A stretch of 64,000 nucleotides of DNA from Rhineura floridana (GCF_030035675.1 NC_084497.1:25352455-25416454); one strand, 5' to 3'; counted from the first letter of the stretch, positions 1 through 10,544 are shown. Notes: a model not told the origin generated them from the letters alone. Numbers and translations: made by a program.

Positions 1-338
1 TGTCACAGGTCATTTTACCTCCTCGCCAATCTACTAGGGTTAATTTCCCATGCAGCCCCAGCAAGAACAGCCAATGACCAAGGAAGATCAGTGCTGAAGT
101 TCAGCAACATCTGAAGGGGCAAAGCCCTGAAAACCTGGATGGGGAATCTGTGGCTCACTAAACATTGCTGGACTCCAACTTCCAACTTCCCTTACCACTG
201 TGGCCATGCTGGCAGGGGCTGGTGGGTGCTGGAGTCCATCTGGAGGACTACAGACTCCCCAGCCATGTTCTAAAGCCTTGATTATAAAACATAAAATTCT
301 TATAACTAGAATACAGGATAGCCTCACTCCAGTTATCT
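1..338. other. Intergenic, no clear feature
   Basis: No gene is visible. Positions about 140-280 carry a decayed foldback repeat with pieces like tggccatgctgg and ctggagtcc, resembling the hAT foldback family described at 54500, but too eroded to bound. Confidence 0.4.
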
Positions 339-484
339 TAAATGAATAAAGTGATAACGGCCATGTTTGCATGTCACATTAAACTATGGTTTGGTCCAGC
401 CTGTGAAGCAGGCCAGGCTGCAGAAGGCTGGACCAAGCCATAGTTTAACATGCAGACATGGCCAATTACAGCTTTATTCATTTA
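339..484. mobile_element. 146-bp foldback element (long inverted repeat)
   Basis: The two arms of about 60 bp are near-perfect inverted copies: it starts taaatgaataaag and ends ctttattcattta, with tatggtttggtccagcc answered by ggctggaccaagccata. The loop is short (tgtgaagcaggccaggctgcagaa in pieces). It looks like a MITE. The terminal TA/TTA could be a mariner or Harbinger target, but no clear duplication longer than that is seen. Confidence 0.6.
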
Positions 485-538
485 GTATGTAGACACAGCT
501 GTATACAAGAGTTTGATATAAATGAGGCTTTAGATCAG

Positions 539-651
539 GAGTGAGGAACCTGTGGTACTCCAGATGTCATTGAACTCCCATCAGCCCCAGCCAACATGGC
601 CAATGGTCAGCAATGATGGACACTGTAGTCCAACAACATCTGGGACACCCC
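539..651. mobile_element. hAT foldback MITE, interrupted
   Basis: It carries the family core (ggaacctgtggt, actcccatcagcccc, agccaacatggccaatgg, gtagtccaacaacatctgg). The right terminus is lost where an hAT-C copy begins at about 652. Confidence 0.55.
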
Positions 652-987
652 CTCACAGGTCACCCCCTCGCTTGCTTGCTCTCCGTCATCCTCTCCGCAC
701 TCCTCTGTCCTTCCCACACATGCCTTCTCCCACAACAAAAGATGTCCCTAGAAGCCAATCAGCATGAAAGGGAAGTGTGTTTGCTACCGAAAAGAGTCTT
801 TTCAGTAGCTTATTAACCTCCTTTCACTCGGATTGGCTCCAATCAGCAGGAAAGGACAAGGAAGCATGTTAGAAGACTCTTCTTGGTGGCTAATACACTC
901 CCCTTTCATGCTGCTTGGCTCGTAGGATGCTGGAGACATTGGGACCCTACTCCCAAAAAAGTAAGGGGTCTAAGACCCCAGATGACT
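652..987. mobile_element. hAT-C family fragment
   Basis: It shares long stretches with the complete hAT-C copy at 21569-22225: acacatgccttctcccacaa, ccaatcagcatgaaaggg, gagtcttttcagtagct, aaggaagcatgttagaag and aaggggtctaagacccc. One terminus is missing. Confidence 0.6.
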
Positions 988-1404
988 TTATCCCTGCTGG
1001 TCACAGAAATGGAAAAGGAGGGCCTGCAACAGATCTGGCGACAAGAGCTCGGAATGGAGAGAAATCGTCACAATTATACCTCTTCAAACACCCAAAAGTC
1101 ATGAAACGCTAATGAGAAACAACCAAACAACTTTACATGAGGATGGGGAAATTTGATGAGTCTCTGGGTGTGTTGCTGGAATTTAAGGATAGTAGATTTC
1201 CCATGAGCTTTAAAAGAGTGAAGCAGCTATTGAAAGGAATCCTAGGGCTGGAGTGGTGGCGGTGTGGGAAATAATTGAAACTCTATAAAGATTGCTTTGC
1301 TGAAATAAGGTGTGTGTGTGATTACACAGAAGTCTAACAGGGGGGAGGGATAGAGCTCAGTCTTAGGGTGGCCATTTTTGCATGAATAAAACATAGGAAC
1401 AGAG
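988..1404. other. No gene; unassigned intergenic sequence
   Basis: Only short ORFs without codon-like character. No repeat family that recurs in this window was recognised. Confidence 0.4.
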
Positions 1405-1503
1405 ATCTGAACAGGGTGGCTCAGGACAGATGCTCTTGGAGGTCGCTGATTCATAGGGTCGCCGTAAGTCGAAATTGTCTTGAAGGCACATAACAACAAA
1501 AAA
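1405..1503 (+). mobile_element. BovB (RTE) LINE 3' tail
   Basis: It contains gatctgaacagggtggctca, gattcatagggtcgccgtaa and cttgaaggcacataacaaca, the standard squamate BovB end, and finishes with an A-rich tail. Severely 5' truncated. Confidence 0.75.
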
Positions 1504-1555
1504 GGCGATGGTCAGGGTTTCTTCTGCCCCAGAAGTAGTGCTCCTCTAATTCCAT

Positions 1556-1752
1556 ATGTGTATGTTGGGAAAAACAGAAGGGAGTAGAAAAAGAGGAAGG
1601 CCAAACAAGAAATGGGTTGATTCCATAAAGGAAGCCACAGACCTGAACTTACAAGGTCTGAACAGGGTGGTTTACGACATATGCTATTGGAGGTTGCTGA
1701 TTTATAGGGTCGCCGTAAGTCGAAATCGACTTGAAGGTACATCACAACAACA
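1556..1752 (+). mobile_element. BovB (RTE) LINE 3' tail, second copy
   Basis: It begins within the coding end (tgttgggaaaaacagaaggg, agtagaaaaagaggaaggcc), continues through gaagccacagacctgaactt, and ends atcacaacaacaa. Same orientation as the copy 50 bp upstream, but a separate insertion, because both carry the full tail. Confidence 0.8.
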
Positions 1753-2132
1753 AGAAGGACCTGGATATGCTGAGGATTGGACCCAGGACCTCCTGCCATA
1801 TGAGGCAGATGCTCAACCACTGAACAAAACACTGATCCTCTCCACTTATTGGTGCCAAAGAAGTGCTGTTCTGTTTTTTTTTAAAAAAGAAGAGGCCGAG
1901 AGAGAGAGAGAGAGAAGCATCTGCCGTACATTGATGAAGTTGTTAAGTCACACATTGGGAATGTTTCTCTGTAGGTATATGCAATAGTTAAATAAGATGG
2001 TCAATGCAGATTCGACAAAACTGTGACCGCAAACTGCTCTGGGTACTGTTTTGCCACCAAGCAAAACAACCCCCCCCTTCCCTGGGGATTAATCCTGGGA
2101 CTTTCTGCATGCAAAGCAGATGCGATACTACA

Positions 2133-2307
2133 TAGGAAGCTGCCTTATACTAAGTTAGACCATCTAGCTCAGTATTGTCTACACTGACTGGCAGCAGCTC
2201 TCCAGGGATTCCCAGCCTTTCTTGGAGATGCCAGGAATGAACCTCCCTGGGACCTTCTGAATGCAAAACAGAGGATCAGCCGCTGAACTATGGCCCTTCC
2301 CTTAAGA
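2133..2307 (-). mobile_element. tRNA-Ala-like SINE
   Basis: Minus orientation: tail ataggaagctgccttatact first, then ctcagtattgtctacactga and ctggcagcagctctccaggg. The tRNA-like head is last (gaacctccctgggacc is the B-box region, then ctgaactatggccc). This is the commonest repeat in the window. On its own plus strand it has TAGCTCAGTGGTAGAGCAT (A box) and GGTTCAATCCC (B box). Confidence 0.85.
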
Positions 2308-2315
2308 CACTGGAA

Positions 2316-2500
2316 CATAGAAAACTGCCTTATACCGAGTCAGACCATTGGTGCATCTACCTCAGCATTGTCTACACTGATTGGCAGGGTTTCAGGGAGA
2401 GGACATTCCCAGCCCTACCCAAAGATTCCAGGCACTGTAACCTGGGACATGCTGAATGTAAAGCAGGTACTCTACCACTGAGCTACAGCCCTCCCCCAAA
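2316..2500 (-). mobile_element. tRNA-Ala-like SINE
   Basis: Second minus copy directly after the previous one (gaaaactgccttataccgag, ctctaccactgagctacagc). The head-to-tail spacing of about 10 bp suggests repeated insertion into one A-rich site. Confidence 0.85.
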
Positions 2501-2514
2501 ACAAGAGGGCAAAG

Positions 2515-2703
2515 AACATACAAATGCAATGCAGTTCTCCAGCCATGTAATGTAGACAAAAATGCATATACTAGGCAAAGAGTGCATGAAAATGCATACA
2601 CTGGATAAGATAACATACAAAAATACACTATATTAGGAAAAATTGCACTGCAAAAACTATGTATTGCGGAAATTGCATACAGAAATGTATATATTAGGAG
2701 AAC
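2515..2703. mobile_element. hAT-A family fragment (AT-rich non-autonomous element)
   Basis: It contains gcagttctccagccatgtaa, aaaatgcatatactaggc and gtatatattaggagaa, which recur in more than ten copies here. The family is defined by the complete copy at 15965-16376. Confidence 0.6.
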
Positions 2704-2819
2704 CAGAGGTTGGAAAAGTTACTTTTTTGAACTACGACTCCCATCAGCCCAATCCAGTGGCCATGCTGGCTGGGGCTGATGGGAGTTGTAGTTCAAAAAA
2801 GTAACTTTTCCAAGCTCTG
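2704..2819. mobile_element. hAT foldback MITE, 116 bp, TIR CAGAGSTTGG
   Basis: Nearly perfect palindrome: cagaggttggaaaagttact at the left and agtaacttttccaagctctg at the right. The loop holds ccagtggccatgctggctgg. The same termini occur on the 1.1-kb element at 49437-50522 and the copy at 54252-54368. Confidence 0.8.
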
Positions 2820-3433
2820 GAGAATACACACCCACACACACCTATGTTCTTATGTTGTACTACAGGATCTTATGCACACTTCTCTGTATAAATAATGAGT
2901 TGGGGGAAGGATTTGATATAAGTATGCATAATCTACAAATCACGCTGTTCTTCATAACGCACAATTCTTTTCACGGCTGTGTTTTCTCTCCTGCAGTTGC
3001 AAGCTACTGGAACTATTAATGCTACACCTAACGTGTCTCTTTTGTAAGAAAATAATTACCCCCCCTTTAAAAAAAAAAAAAGCCCTGCCCTCCACTCTAA
3101 AGTCTCTTCTTTCGTAGTGGGTCTCATAACAACCTGCACCACACCAAGTTTTCAAGAGGATTTTCAGAAAGTGCAGTCCATGCTGCAGAGTGTGTGGCAA
3201 AAAAAGTTATCCTCTGCGATTATTACCCTAGCTGGGGGCAAAAAAGGATGACATGACTCTTTATTACACCCTTTCCTATCTGCCAGGGATGGAAATTTTT
3301 TAGCTTACATGAGTATCTGTCACCTTGGAAACGGTGAACAGGAAAAGAGAACCTATATCTGTAAACAGCAGCACCGTATATATCACGCAGGAGGAGGATT
3401 GTCTACTTTGTAGTACTCCATTCTAGTGCTTAT
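2820..3433. other. No gene; unassigned intergenic sequence
   Basis: AT-rich, with a short C run and A run at about 3060-3083. No coding signature and no repeat family recognised. Confidence 0.4.
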
Positions 3434-3800
3434 TAGGGATGAAGGAGAAATATGATTCATTTCACATTTGATGCCGAATCTATCAAATTTGCACTTTCCA
3501 AAACAATATCAGAACAGAAATACAGCCATCGTTCAAAATCCGCGCTTGTCCGAAGTTTGCCCTGCAGTTCTCCAACCAATGTTCGCAGCGATGCATCTAT
3601 CAGGGGAAAACGTGCCTAAAAATGAATATATTTGTGAAAATTACATACAATTGCATTATATTAAGATAAATTGCTTGCAACAATGTGTAACTTAGTCAAA
3701 ACTGCTTTCAAATCTGCGTTTACTAGGAAAAAATGGCACTAAAATGCTAGAGAGTTTTCATGAGAATTCTTTAATGTGACATCTAAGCTGCCTTCTGGCA
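3434..3800. mobile_element. hAT-A family copy
   Basis: It starts tagggatgaaggagaaatat and runs through atttgcactttccaaaaca, acagccatcgttcaaaatcc, agttctccaaccaatgtt and gagagttttcatgagaattc. The right end is decayed. Confidence 0.65.
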
Positions 3801-4746
3801 AAGCTTCCAAATATAGTTCACAAATGCCAATTCACAGGGTCCGAATTCCACCGTAAAAAGATCATCTCTCAGAAGGCCATCCCAATGTAGCATGATGCAG
3901 ATGGAAGGTAAAATGAAGTCATATGTTTCTGTATCCATATACAGGATGTTGCTCTGTTATGTACTGTACTATTGGTCCCTTTAATGCTTGCTCATCCATG
4001 TAGGAAACATAACTAAAAACAATGGGTGGTATTCAACCCTAGGCCTACTCTGAGTAGACCCATTGAAGTTAATAGATATGGCAAAGGTTCGTTGATTTCA
4101 GGAGTACCCACCCAGCATGCTGAGTGTCCGTCTTTTCTCAACACCCCTGTTTTGGAAATAATCCTGTTGGCAAGCACTATCTGCATTCAGGATTAGAGGG
4201 AGGGTTATATAGGAGTGAATTACTGGTCCAGTGGCCACGCTGCCCTTGCTGTAGAATTAGAGGCAATCCCTGTACAAGCTCACCCAAAAGGGGATCTAAG
4301 GTACTCCTGCTGAGAGCCGGTTATTGATATCTCCAGCTATAAAAATAGGAACAAATATGCAATTAAACATTCAGAGGTGTTGGAGATGCTGCCGCAACAG
4401 TCTTTCCTTAGGTGTTCATGCAGAGTTTGTGGGAGACAGCAAAACTAACTGTTGATGCATTTGGGGAGAGGAGGGCTAGATGTATTTATTGCCTCTGGAT
4501 ATTGCATGAGACAATTAGCGACGTTGGGCCGACAGATGGCGACGAAACCACTTGTCATTCTTTGAAAGTGACCTGTTAGGAAAACCTGAAGCAATGCAGC
4601 TGCAACTTTTAAAAATAATGAAAAATAATGAAAAACATACTGATCTAATTAAAACACACAAACCAGCCCTCATCCCCTTGAAGACAGTGCTGTCATCCAC
4701 GAAGAATTACTATTTCCCCAGTAGGATGTAACGCTGTGGTCATGGT
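3801..4746. other. No gene; small foldback G copy and unassigned sequence
   Basis: Positions about 4029-4110 carry the small repeat with ctactctgagtagaccc and attgaagttaatag (family G, described at 15073). The remainder shows no gene. Confidence 0.4.
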
Positions 4747-5400
4747 CAATGAAGGCTGGTCGATTAGGACAAATGGGGCGCTACCCCTCCAACCTCAGTC
4801 TGCCCTAGATCTGTTCATTTCGGTTCTCACCATTTGTCATTTTTCCCAATCTTAAAATCAGTCCTCCACATCTGTGCAGCAATTTGCAATTAAAAAAAAA
4901 TCTCGTGCAAATTCTGCAGCATTTTAGTGCAAATTTCTCCTAATAAACACATTTTTGCAAGCACTTTCTCATCATATAATACAAGTTTGCATGTCATTTT
5001 CACGCATAGATTCATTTTTATGCACGCTCTCCCCTTACATGTGCATTTTTGTAAACACTGGTTGGCAAACGGCATTGCAAAATTCAAACCAGTGCAAATT
5101 TCGAAGGATGGCTGTGCTTCTTTCTGTTTAGGAAAGTACAAATTTGATAAATTCAGCTTGACATGCGAACCGAATAGAATTTCTCGCCCACCCTCAGTCT
5201 ACCCTCAGCCAGCCTCCACTTGCCTGTCTTCTTACTTACAACTAGCCCATGGGGTGGCCCTCGCTGTCAGATTTTCCCCTCCTTAGTGTTGTTCTTGGTG
5301 GGGCATCTTGATGGGGACAAAACAAGAATTCGTTGGCTTTGTCAACCATTGGCCTCCCTGCCTTCTGCCCCACCAGTCCTAATGGCCACCAGCCACCACC
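4747..5400 (+). mobile_element. hAT-B family copy split by an hAT-A insertion
   Basis: hAT-B is a family of about 290 bp with ends like CAGTAGAGGCTGGTCCATTA, defined by the copy at 52637-52926. Here it starts caatgaaggctggtcgatta. It is interrupted at about 4807, resumes at about 5195 and ends near accagccaccacc. The interrupting element is the next entry. Confidence 0.75.
4807..5194. mobile_element. hAT-A copy nested inside hAT-B
   Basis: The flank cagtctgccct on the left is repeated as cagtctaccct on the right (one mismatch). That is what target duplication by an hAT-type element would leave. The interior carries the family strings cacatttttgcaagcac, gtgcatttttgtaaacac and gaaggatggctgtgcttc. 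Confidence 0.75.
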
Positions 5401-5735
5401 TCACATTATCCCATCAGGACTTGGGGGCCAAACTACGTGTTACGTTAACCAAGTTTTTTCAGTCCCGTGATGAGGAGTAGCCATGCCTCTTTCTTCACAA
5501 AAAGGCATTCAAGGAGAAGCCCTCAAACACAGGGAAAGGAAGGGTTAACCCAGGTAGCACCAATGAAAGGGTCTCAGTGAACATCCCCTCAAAAATCCAC
5601 AATGCCCAAGAGACTGTTTGCGCTTCCTGCTCTGTTCATGCTTACACTGGTTTGACCTCTCCTACATCGAATATCCCCCCTGCCCCTGAAACAGGCCCAC
5701 AGTTCATTTCATGCCAGGACTGGACACCCAGACCA

Positions 5736-6048
5736 CATTCACGACATGCATTTGTTCCACTGTTATTCCATTTTAAACAGTCATGGCTTCCCCCAAAGGA
5801 TCCTGGGAAGTGTAGCTTGTGAAGGGTGCTGAGAGTCATCAGGAGACTCATATTCCCCTCCCCCAGCTACAGTTCCCAGAATTCTCTGGGGCAAGGGACT
5901 ATTAAATCACTCTGACAGTCGTAGCTCTGTGAGGGAAATTGGAGTCTCCTGTCAGCACTTTTCACAAACTACACTTCCCAAGATTCTTTGAGGGAAGCCA
6001 TGGCTGTTTAAAGGGGAATAATAGTGGGACAAATGGACGGTGTGAATG
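5736..6048. mobile_element. 313-bp foldback element (family F)
   Basis: The termini are inverted: cattcacgacatgcatttgt at the left and gacaaatggacggtgtgaatg (read in two pieces) at the right, followed inward by ttccattttaaac against gtttaaaggggaa. The interior repeats a pair of inverted motifs (cctgggaagtgtagcttgtg and ctacacttcccaagattctt). Other copies are at 37045, 56886 and 58622. Confidence 0.7.
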
Positions 6049-6231
6049 TGGCCCCGCTCTCTCTTCCATTCTGAGGAAAGGAGAGGTGTAAAGGGCTGCC
6101 TTCTTTTAATGAAAGTGACAGTAAGTGATCTTAATTCCTTTGTTCACATTGATGTGGAGGGAAGATTGGGGGGGGACGTGCCCACAGTATTTTGTGTTTC
6201 GGAATCTTTTTCTGCTCTTTTAGACGTGTCA

Positions 6232-6687
6232 GCCATTTTGTGTTATGCCACACACACCTCAGGCAGCCATTTTGGGTTATGCCACACGCACCCCAGGCAG
6301 CCATTTTGGGTTATGCCACACACACAGAGGCAGCCATTTTGTGTTATGCCACACGCACACACAGGCAGCCATTTTGGGTTATGCCACACGCACCCCAGGC
6401 AGCCAATTTTGGGTTATGCCACACACACACAGGCAGCCATTTTGTGTTATGCCACACGCACACACAGGCAGCCATTTTGGGTTATGCCACACGCACCCCG
6501 GGCAGCCATTTTGGGTTATGCCACACGCACCCCAGGCAGCCATTTTGGGTTATGCCACACACACAGAGGCAGCCATTTTGTGTTATGCCGCACGCACACA
6601 CAGGCAGCCATTTTGGGTTATGCCACACGCACCCCAGGCAGCCAATTTTGGGTTATGCCACACGCACACACAGACAGCCATTTTGTG
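6232..6687 (+). repeat. Minisatellite, 14 units of 33-36 bp
   Basis: Unit: gccattttgggttatgccac followed by acgcaccccaggca. Variants differ at gtg/ggg and in the CA-rich end. Unit starts are about 34 bp apart (6232, 6266, 6300 and so on). Units 2-6 recur in the same variant order as units 9-13, offset by 239 bp (6266 to 6505, 6300 to 6539), so a seven-unit block was duplicated. No stop codon occurs in any plus frame, which produces long but spurious ORFs. Confidence 0.92.
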
Positions 6688-6689
6688 AC

Positions 6690-7756
6690 TGGTGCCCATG
6701 GCAGTTTCTCAGAATTCCAAATATGTGTCCACTGGTCCCCAAAAGCTGGATTAACCCTTTTAAGAAAAGGTTAGCCACCCCTGGCACAGTGTAAGGGCTG
6801 AATCCCACTCTCCTCATGCCACAAAATAAAGGCACAAATGAATGGGGCGGGGGCGGGAATGCAATTCACATAATGTATCGCTTGAACCACAGTTGAGTGT
6901 AAGCTCCAATGAATTCTAAGGCTTCCTTTGGAGTCCATACACATAAGATCTGACTGCCTGCTTCTTGAACCTTCCTGGAAGAAAAGGCTGGCACTTCTCA
7001 GCTTTTATGGAGGTTTCAAACAGAACTCCAATGGAATGAACCGAAATGCATTTTGCTCCCAGGCTCAAAAAACAACTTATGAAGCATGACTCCTGTTTAC
7101 TTGGCTGAAACAAAGAACACACACGGGATAAACAAACATCTTCCAGCTTCTGCCAGATGCAATTCACCCTCTTTATCAATTTCTTTTCTCTTGCAAGCTC
7201 ACATCTGCACTGAATTCCCTAATGTTCCCAAAAGATCCTTGGAAGGTGCAGCTTTTCTCACAGCTGCAAAGCTATAACAGAAGATGCAGCATCTGTCAAC
7301 TTTCCCTCTTCTGTACAACAGCCCTGTCTTGTATTTCATCTGTTAAGTCACAGAACTCTCCAGAGCAGGTTCTGTCCACCCCACATGCACATTTGAACCC
7401 ACATCTCCATATAATTCACTGACCTCAGCTAGCCTCCTTCTAATCAGAGTCCACTGTGAGGAATAGTCTCTCTCTGTTAAGCATGTCAGTCAACCAACCA
7501 CTCCCAACGCAGATATCAGCTGCCTTCAGATGAGGCTGCCCTTCACATCTCTGGAGGAGTCACCGTTCTGGACTTGCCACTTTCCAATCAGCCTCTCCCT
7601 GAGGGTGGGTATTTTAGCTGCACCTCTCCTTTGGGCTCAGGTTGAGTCATTCAGTCCTCCTGATGCAGCATGAGCTGGCCCCAGAGGAGGCATCCTATTG
7701 CATCTCTGTATGAGTCATGCAGTTTACCTTCTTCCAATTAGAAGAGGCATGCCTCT
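6690..7756. other. No gene seen; about 1 kb free of recognised repeats
   Basis: One of the few long stretches in the first 12 kb without a recognised repeat family. The ORFs are short and unconvincing. Confidence 0.4.
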
Positions 7757-7950
7757 TTGGGGGAGGACTGTCGTTCAGCAGTAGAGCATCTGCTTTGCAT
7801 GCAAAAGATCCCAGGCTCAGTCCCCAGCATCTGCAGGTAGGGCTAGGAATTCCCCTGTCTGAAACCCTGGAGAGCTGCTGCCAGTCAGTGTAGACAGTAC
7901 TGAGCTAGGTGGACCAATAGTCTGACTTGATATAAGGCAGCTTTCTATAT
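7757..7950 (+). mobile_element. tRNA-Ala-like SINE, near complete
   Basis: Plus orientation: gttcagcagtagagcatctg (A box region), gctttgcatgcaaaagatcc, ctcagtccccagcatctgca, gccagtcagtgtagacagta and ataaggcagctttctata. It is followed by an imperfect tail. Confidence 0.85.
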
Positions 7951-8054
7951 ACCTATATCCGGATCACAGATGAATATAGAAACAGAAAGGGGTAGGCTCC
8001 CGTTAGAGTAGGTTGTTCTTAAACACTGTAGAAGTATTTCTTTGATTTGTGTTG

Positions 8055-8212
8055 TGGTGAATATAGGAAGCTGCTTTATATGAAGCCCACCTAATTCATT
8101 GTTGTCTGCACTGACAGGCAGCAGCTCTCCAGGGTTTCAGGCAGGAGTCTCACCAAGTCCTACCTCGAGATGATGGGAGATTAATCTACCACTGAATACG
8201 GCCCTTCCCCTC
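8055..8212 (-). mobile_element. tRNA-Ala-like SINE, degenerate
   Basis: taggaagctgctttatatga, gcagcagctctccagggttt and taccactgaatacggccctt mark the family in minus orientation. Confidence 0.75.
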
Positions 8213-8257
8213 TAAAAGGGCACCAACATATTGTTAACTGCAGTCATTGTCCTAAGT

Positions 8258-8412
8258 CATGGGAAGCTGCCTTATACTGAGACAGTCCATTGGTCCATCC
8301 CGCTCAGTATCAGCTATGCTGATTGGCAGTGGCTCTCCGGGGGTTTGGGCAGGACTTTTGCAGCCCTTCCTGGGGGGATGCTAGCTATTTGAGTCTAGGA
8401 TCTTTTCTGCGA
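8258..8412 (-). mobile_element. tRNA-Ala-like SINE, degenerate
   Basis: catgggaagctgccttatac and tggcagtggctctccggggg, minus orientation. The head is decayed (gagtctaggatcttttctg). Confidence 0.75.
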
Positions 8413-8770
8413 CAATCCCTGATAATATTTATTTTAAAAATAAACAAGGATGCAATGTTCCGTTGACTGATTGATGGCATTTTGATTTATGAATGTAACC
8501 AATCAACTAAAAAGGTTCCATTGAGTAAATTGACCAATTCATTGGTGGGGAATGCAAATTATTTTTAATCTACATACTAATAAAAATTGCCCAAGGTGTT
8601 CGTGTGTGCTGTGTTCAAAGAAGCATTGCCCTTCACCTTTGCAAAGAAGGGAAGGTGTTTTTCCAGAGATGATGTCAGCTGTGGGTTTGCAAAGTCAGCG
8701 TGCATCATCTAAAAATGTGTGTATGTGTGTATTCACATGCAGGTACTTTTCATACAGAAATTGCATACAG
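8413..8770. other. No gene; AT-rich unassigned sequence
   Basis: Nothing recognisable beyond short ORFs. Confidence 0.4.
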
Positions 8771-9141
8771 CAGTGGAGAACATTTTTCAGCCCAAGGGCC
8801 ATGTTCTCTTCTGAACAACATTCCAAGGGCCACGTGCTAGTGGTGGGTGGGGCCAGGGGAAAGTGGGTGGAGCAACTAATGTAAATGTTACCTTTGTACA
8901 GTAGGGTAGTTTCTACACACACACATATGCACTCTCCTCACTCCATCGAGGCACGCAAGAGGCATGCTCTGAGTTGGAAGGACACATTCCAGCCAGGCAA
9001 AAACATGGAGGGTGCAAAGCGGGGCCAATCAGGTGTGTGCCCTGCAGTGAGGGGGTGTGGCCTCAGAAGAGTGCCAAGGGCCAGACAGCGGGACCCAGTG
9101 GGCCACATTTGACCTTCTTGGGCCTGAGGTTCCCTACCCCG
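8771..9141. mobile_element. hAT-D family copy
   Basis: It starts cagtggagaacatttttcag and ends with an inverted counterpart (cctgaggttccctacccc). The interior has ggtggggccaggggaaagtg, cctttgtacagtagggtag and cattccagccaggcaaaaac. Inverted or partial copies lie at 9565, 42265 and 58020. The CAG start is typical of hAT ends; the target duplication is not clear here. Confidence 0.65.
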
Positions 9142-9564
9142 ATTGAATACATTTCATCTAAGATCTATTCAAAGTCCTGGGATTCGTCAGCTAAGATTTC
9201 ATGACGCGGAGACAGCCTCTAGAAACTAAGCAGCAGTGTCCAGGACCTAGAATTCCCCTGTAAGAAAGCACATGGTTGGCCGTGTTGCAGGGGACTGGAT
9301 TGTCTAGGAGGGGCAGTGGCAGCCAACATATCTTTCTCTGGATTAGCGGACAGATTTACATCTCTGAGAAGAGCATTTCGAGAGATTAACCAACTCAAGA
9401 CTTCCGCAGGGCTTGTCATCCTGCGTCCCTTTCCTCCTTTGCATCTATTTAAATACCAGCGATTTAAAAAAAACCCTAAAATAGGTATCAAGGACAGGCA
9501 AGAAAAGCAACTTTCTCCCTAGGTTCCAACCCACAATGCACCATAAACTCCATCCTCTATCAAG
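9142..9564. other. No gene; unassigned sequence
   Basis: No repeated family recognised and no supported coding region. Confidence 0.4.
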
Positions 9565-9870
9565 TCCCAGGGGCTGAAAGTGGCCCTCCAGGCATCGCTG
9601 TCTGGCCCTTAGGACTCTTGCCAGCCTTGCTTTGCACCTTTCCTTGAGTGTTTTTGCCTGTCTAGCATGTGCCCTTGAGCTCTGACACTGCCTCTTGCTT
9701 CCCCGGGCGGAGGGCAGACAGGGACATAGAGTGTGTGTTGAAATTAGCCTACTATACAAAAGTAACATTTACATCAATTTCTCCACCTCCTTTTGCCTCT
9801 GGCCCCACCCACCACTGGCATGTGGCCCCCAGGAGGTTGTCCAGAATGGCCCTTGGGCTGAAAATAGGCT
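9565..9870. mobile_element. hAT-D family copy, opposite orientation
   Basis: It shares ggggctgaaagtggccctcc, ttgagtgtttttgcctg, tagcctactatacaaaagta, ctccacctccttttgcctct and cccaccactggcatgtggcc with the other hAT-D copies. Confidence 0.65.
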
Positions 9871-10239
9871 CATTTGCTCACTAACATTTGTTGTTTTTGT
9901 TGCAAGAGACTAACATGGCTAGTTAGTCCTCCCTGCCCCCTCCCAAAAAGAGCAATTGCATGTTCTCTCTAGGGAGCTGTACTGTTGAAATATCTTCACC
10001 TACTTTCAGGAGCAAAAAAACAAAACAAAGCCCCACAGACCTGTCCTGTTGGATAGTTTCACAATGAACGAGGCATGTCTGTCTGTGTGTGTGTGGGGGG
10101 GATTAATATTCTCTGGACGCAACTGAGTTCAGTTTCACCTGGAGGACTCCAACGATATTCCATGCTGCCTCTTTCCCAAGAATTTGCTCTGAAAATGTGT
10201 TCTGCTTCATACAGACCCCAAACATATAAACCATCAGGT
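9871..10239. other. No gene; unassigned sequence
   Basis: Contains a short GT run near 10080. No gene or repeat family recognised. Confidence 0.4.
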
Positions 10240-10470
10240 GGACAATAATATTATTATTATTACATCTATATCCTGCCTCCAGGATATATATTTCCTCTAA
10301 GGAGTTCTAGGTGGCATGCATGAGTCTCCTCCGCTCCATTTAATCCTCACGACAACACTGTGAGGTAGGTTAGGCTGAAAGACAGTGACTGGCCCAAGAT
10401 CATCAAGTGAGCTTCACAGCTGAGCGAGAGTTGGACCCCGGTCTCCTAGGCCGTAGTTTAACAGTCTAGC
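10240..10470 (-). mobile_element. tRNA-headed SINE, second family
   Basis: Minus orientation, with an ATT-rich tail at the left. It carries cacgacaacactgtgaggta and ggttaggctgaaagacagtg, then actggcccaagatcatcaag, and a degraded B box (gagagttggaccccggtctc). Plus copies lie at 38490 and 39895. It resembles CORE/MIR-like designs, but I cannot name the family. Confidence 0.6.
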
Positions 10471-10544
10471 CTGGGAAGAGTCCCGAGGGCCAGTTAGACA
10501 GCTCTGGAGGGCTGCATTCGGCCCTGAGGATCCTCACCCATGGT

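Noticed and set aside
6232-6687. CRISPR-like array
   Set aside because: The units are contiguous with no unique spacers, and the genome is vertebrate.
6046-6794. Three long overlapping plus-strand ORFs with repeats such as QPFWVMPHAPQAA
   Set aside because: They come from the minisatellite: the 34-bp unit has no stop in any frame and shifts frame each unit. No start context, no homology and equal openness in three frames argue against a gene.
7780-7850. Possible tRNA-Ala gene (A and B boxes present)
   Set aside because: The tRNA-like head continues into a SINE body repeated many times in the window; the acceptor stem does not close as a gene. The same applies to all other tRNA-like heads.
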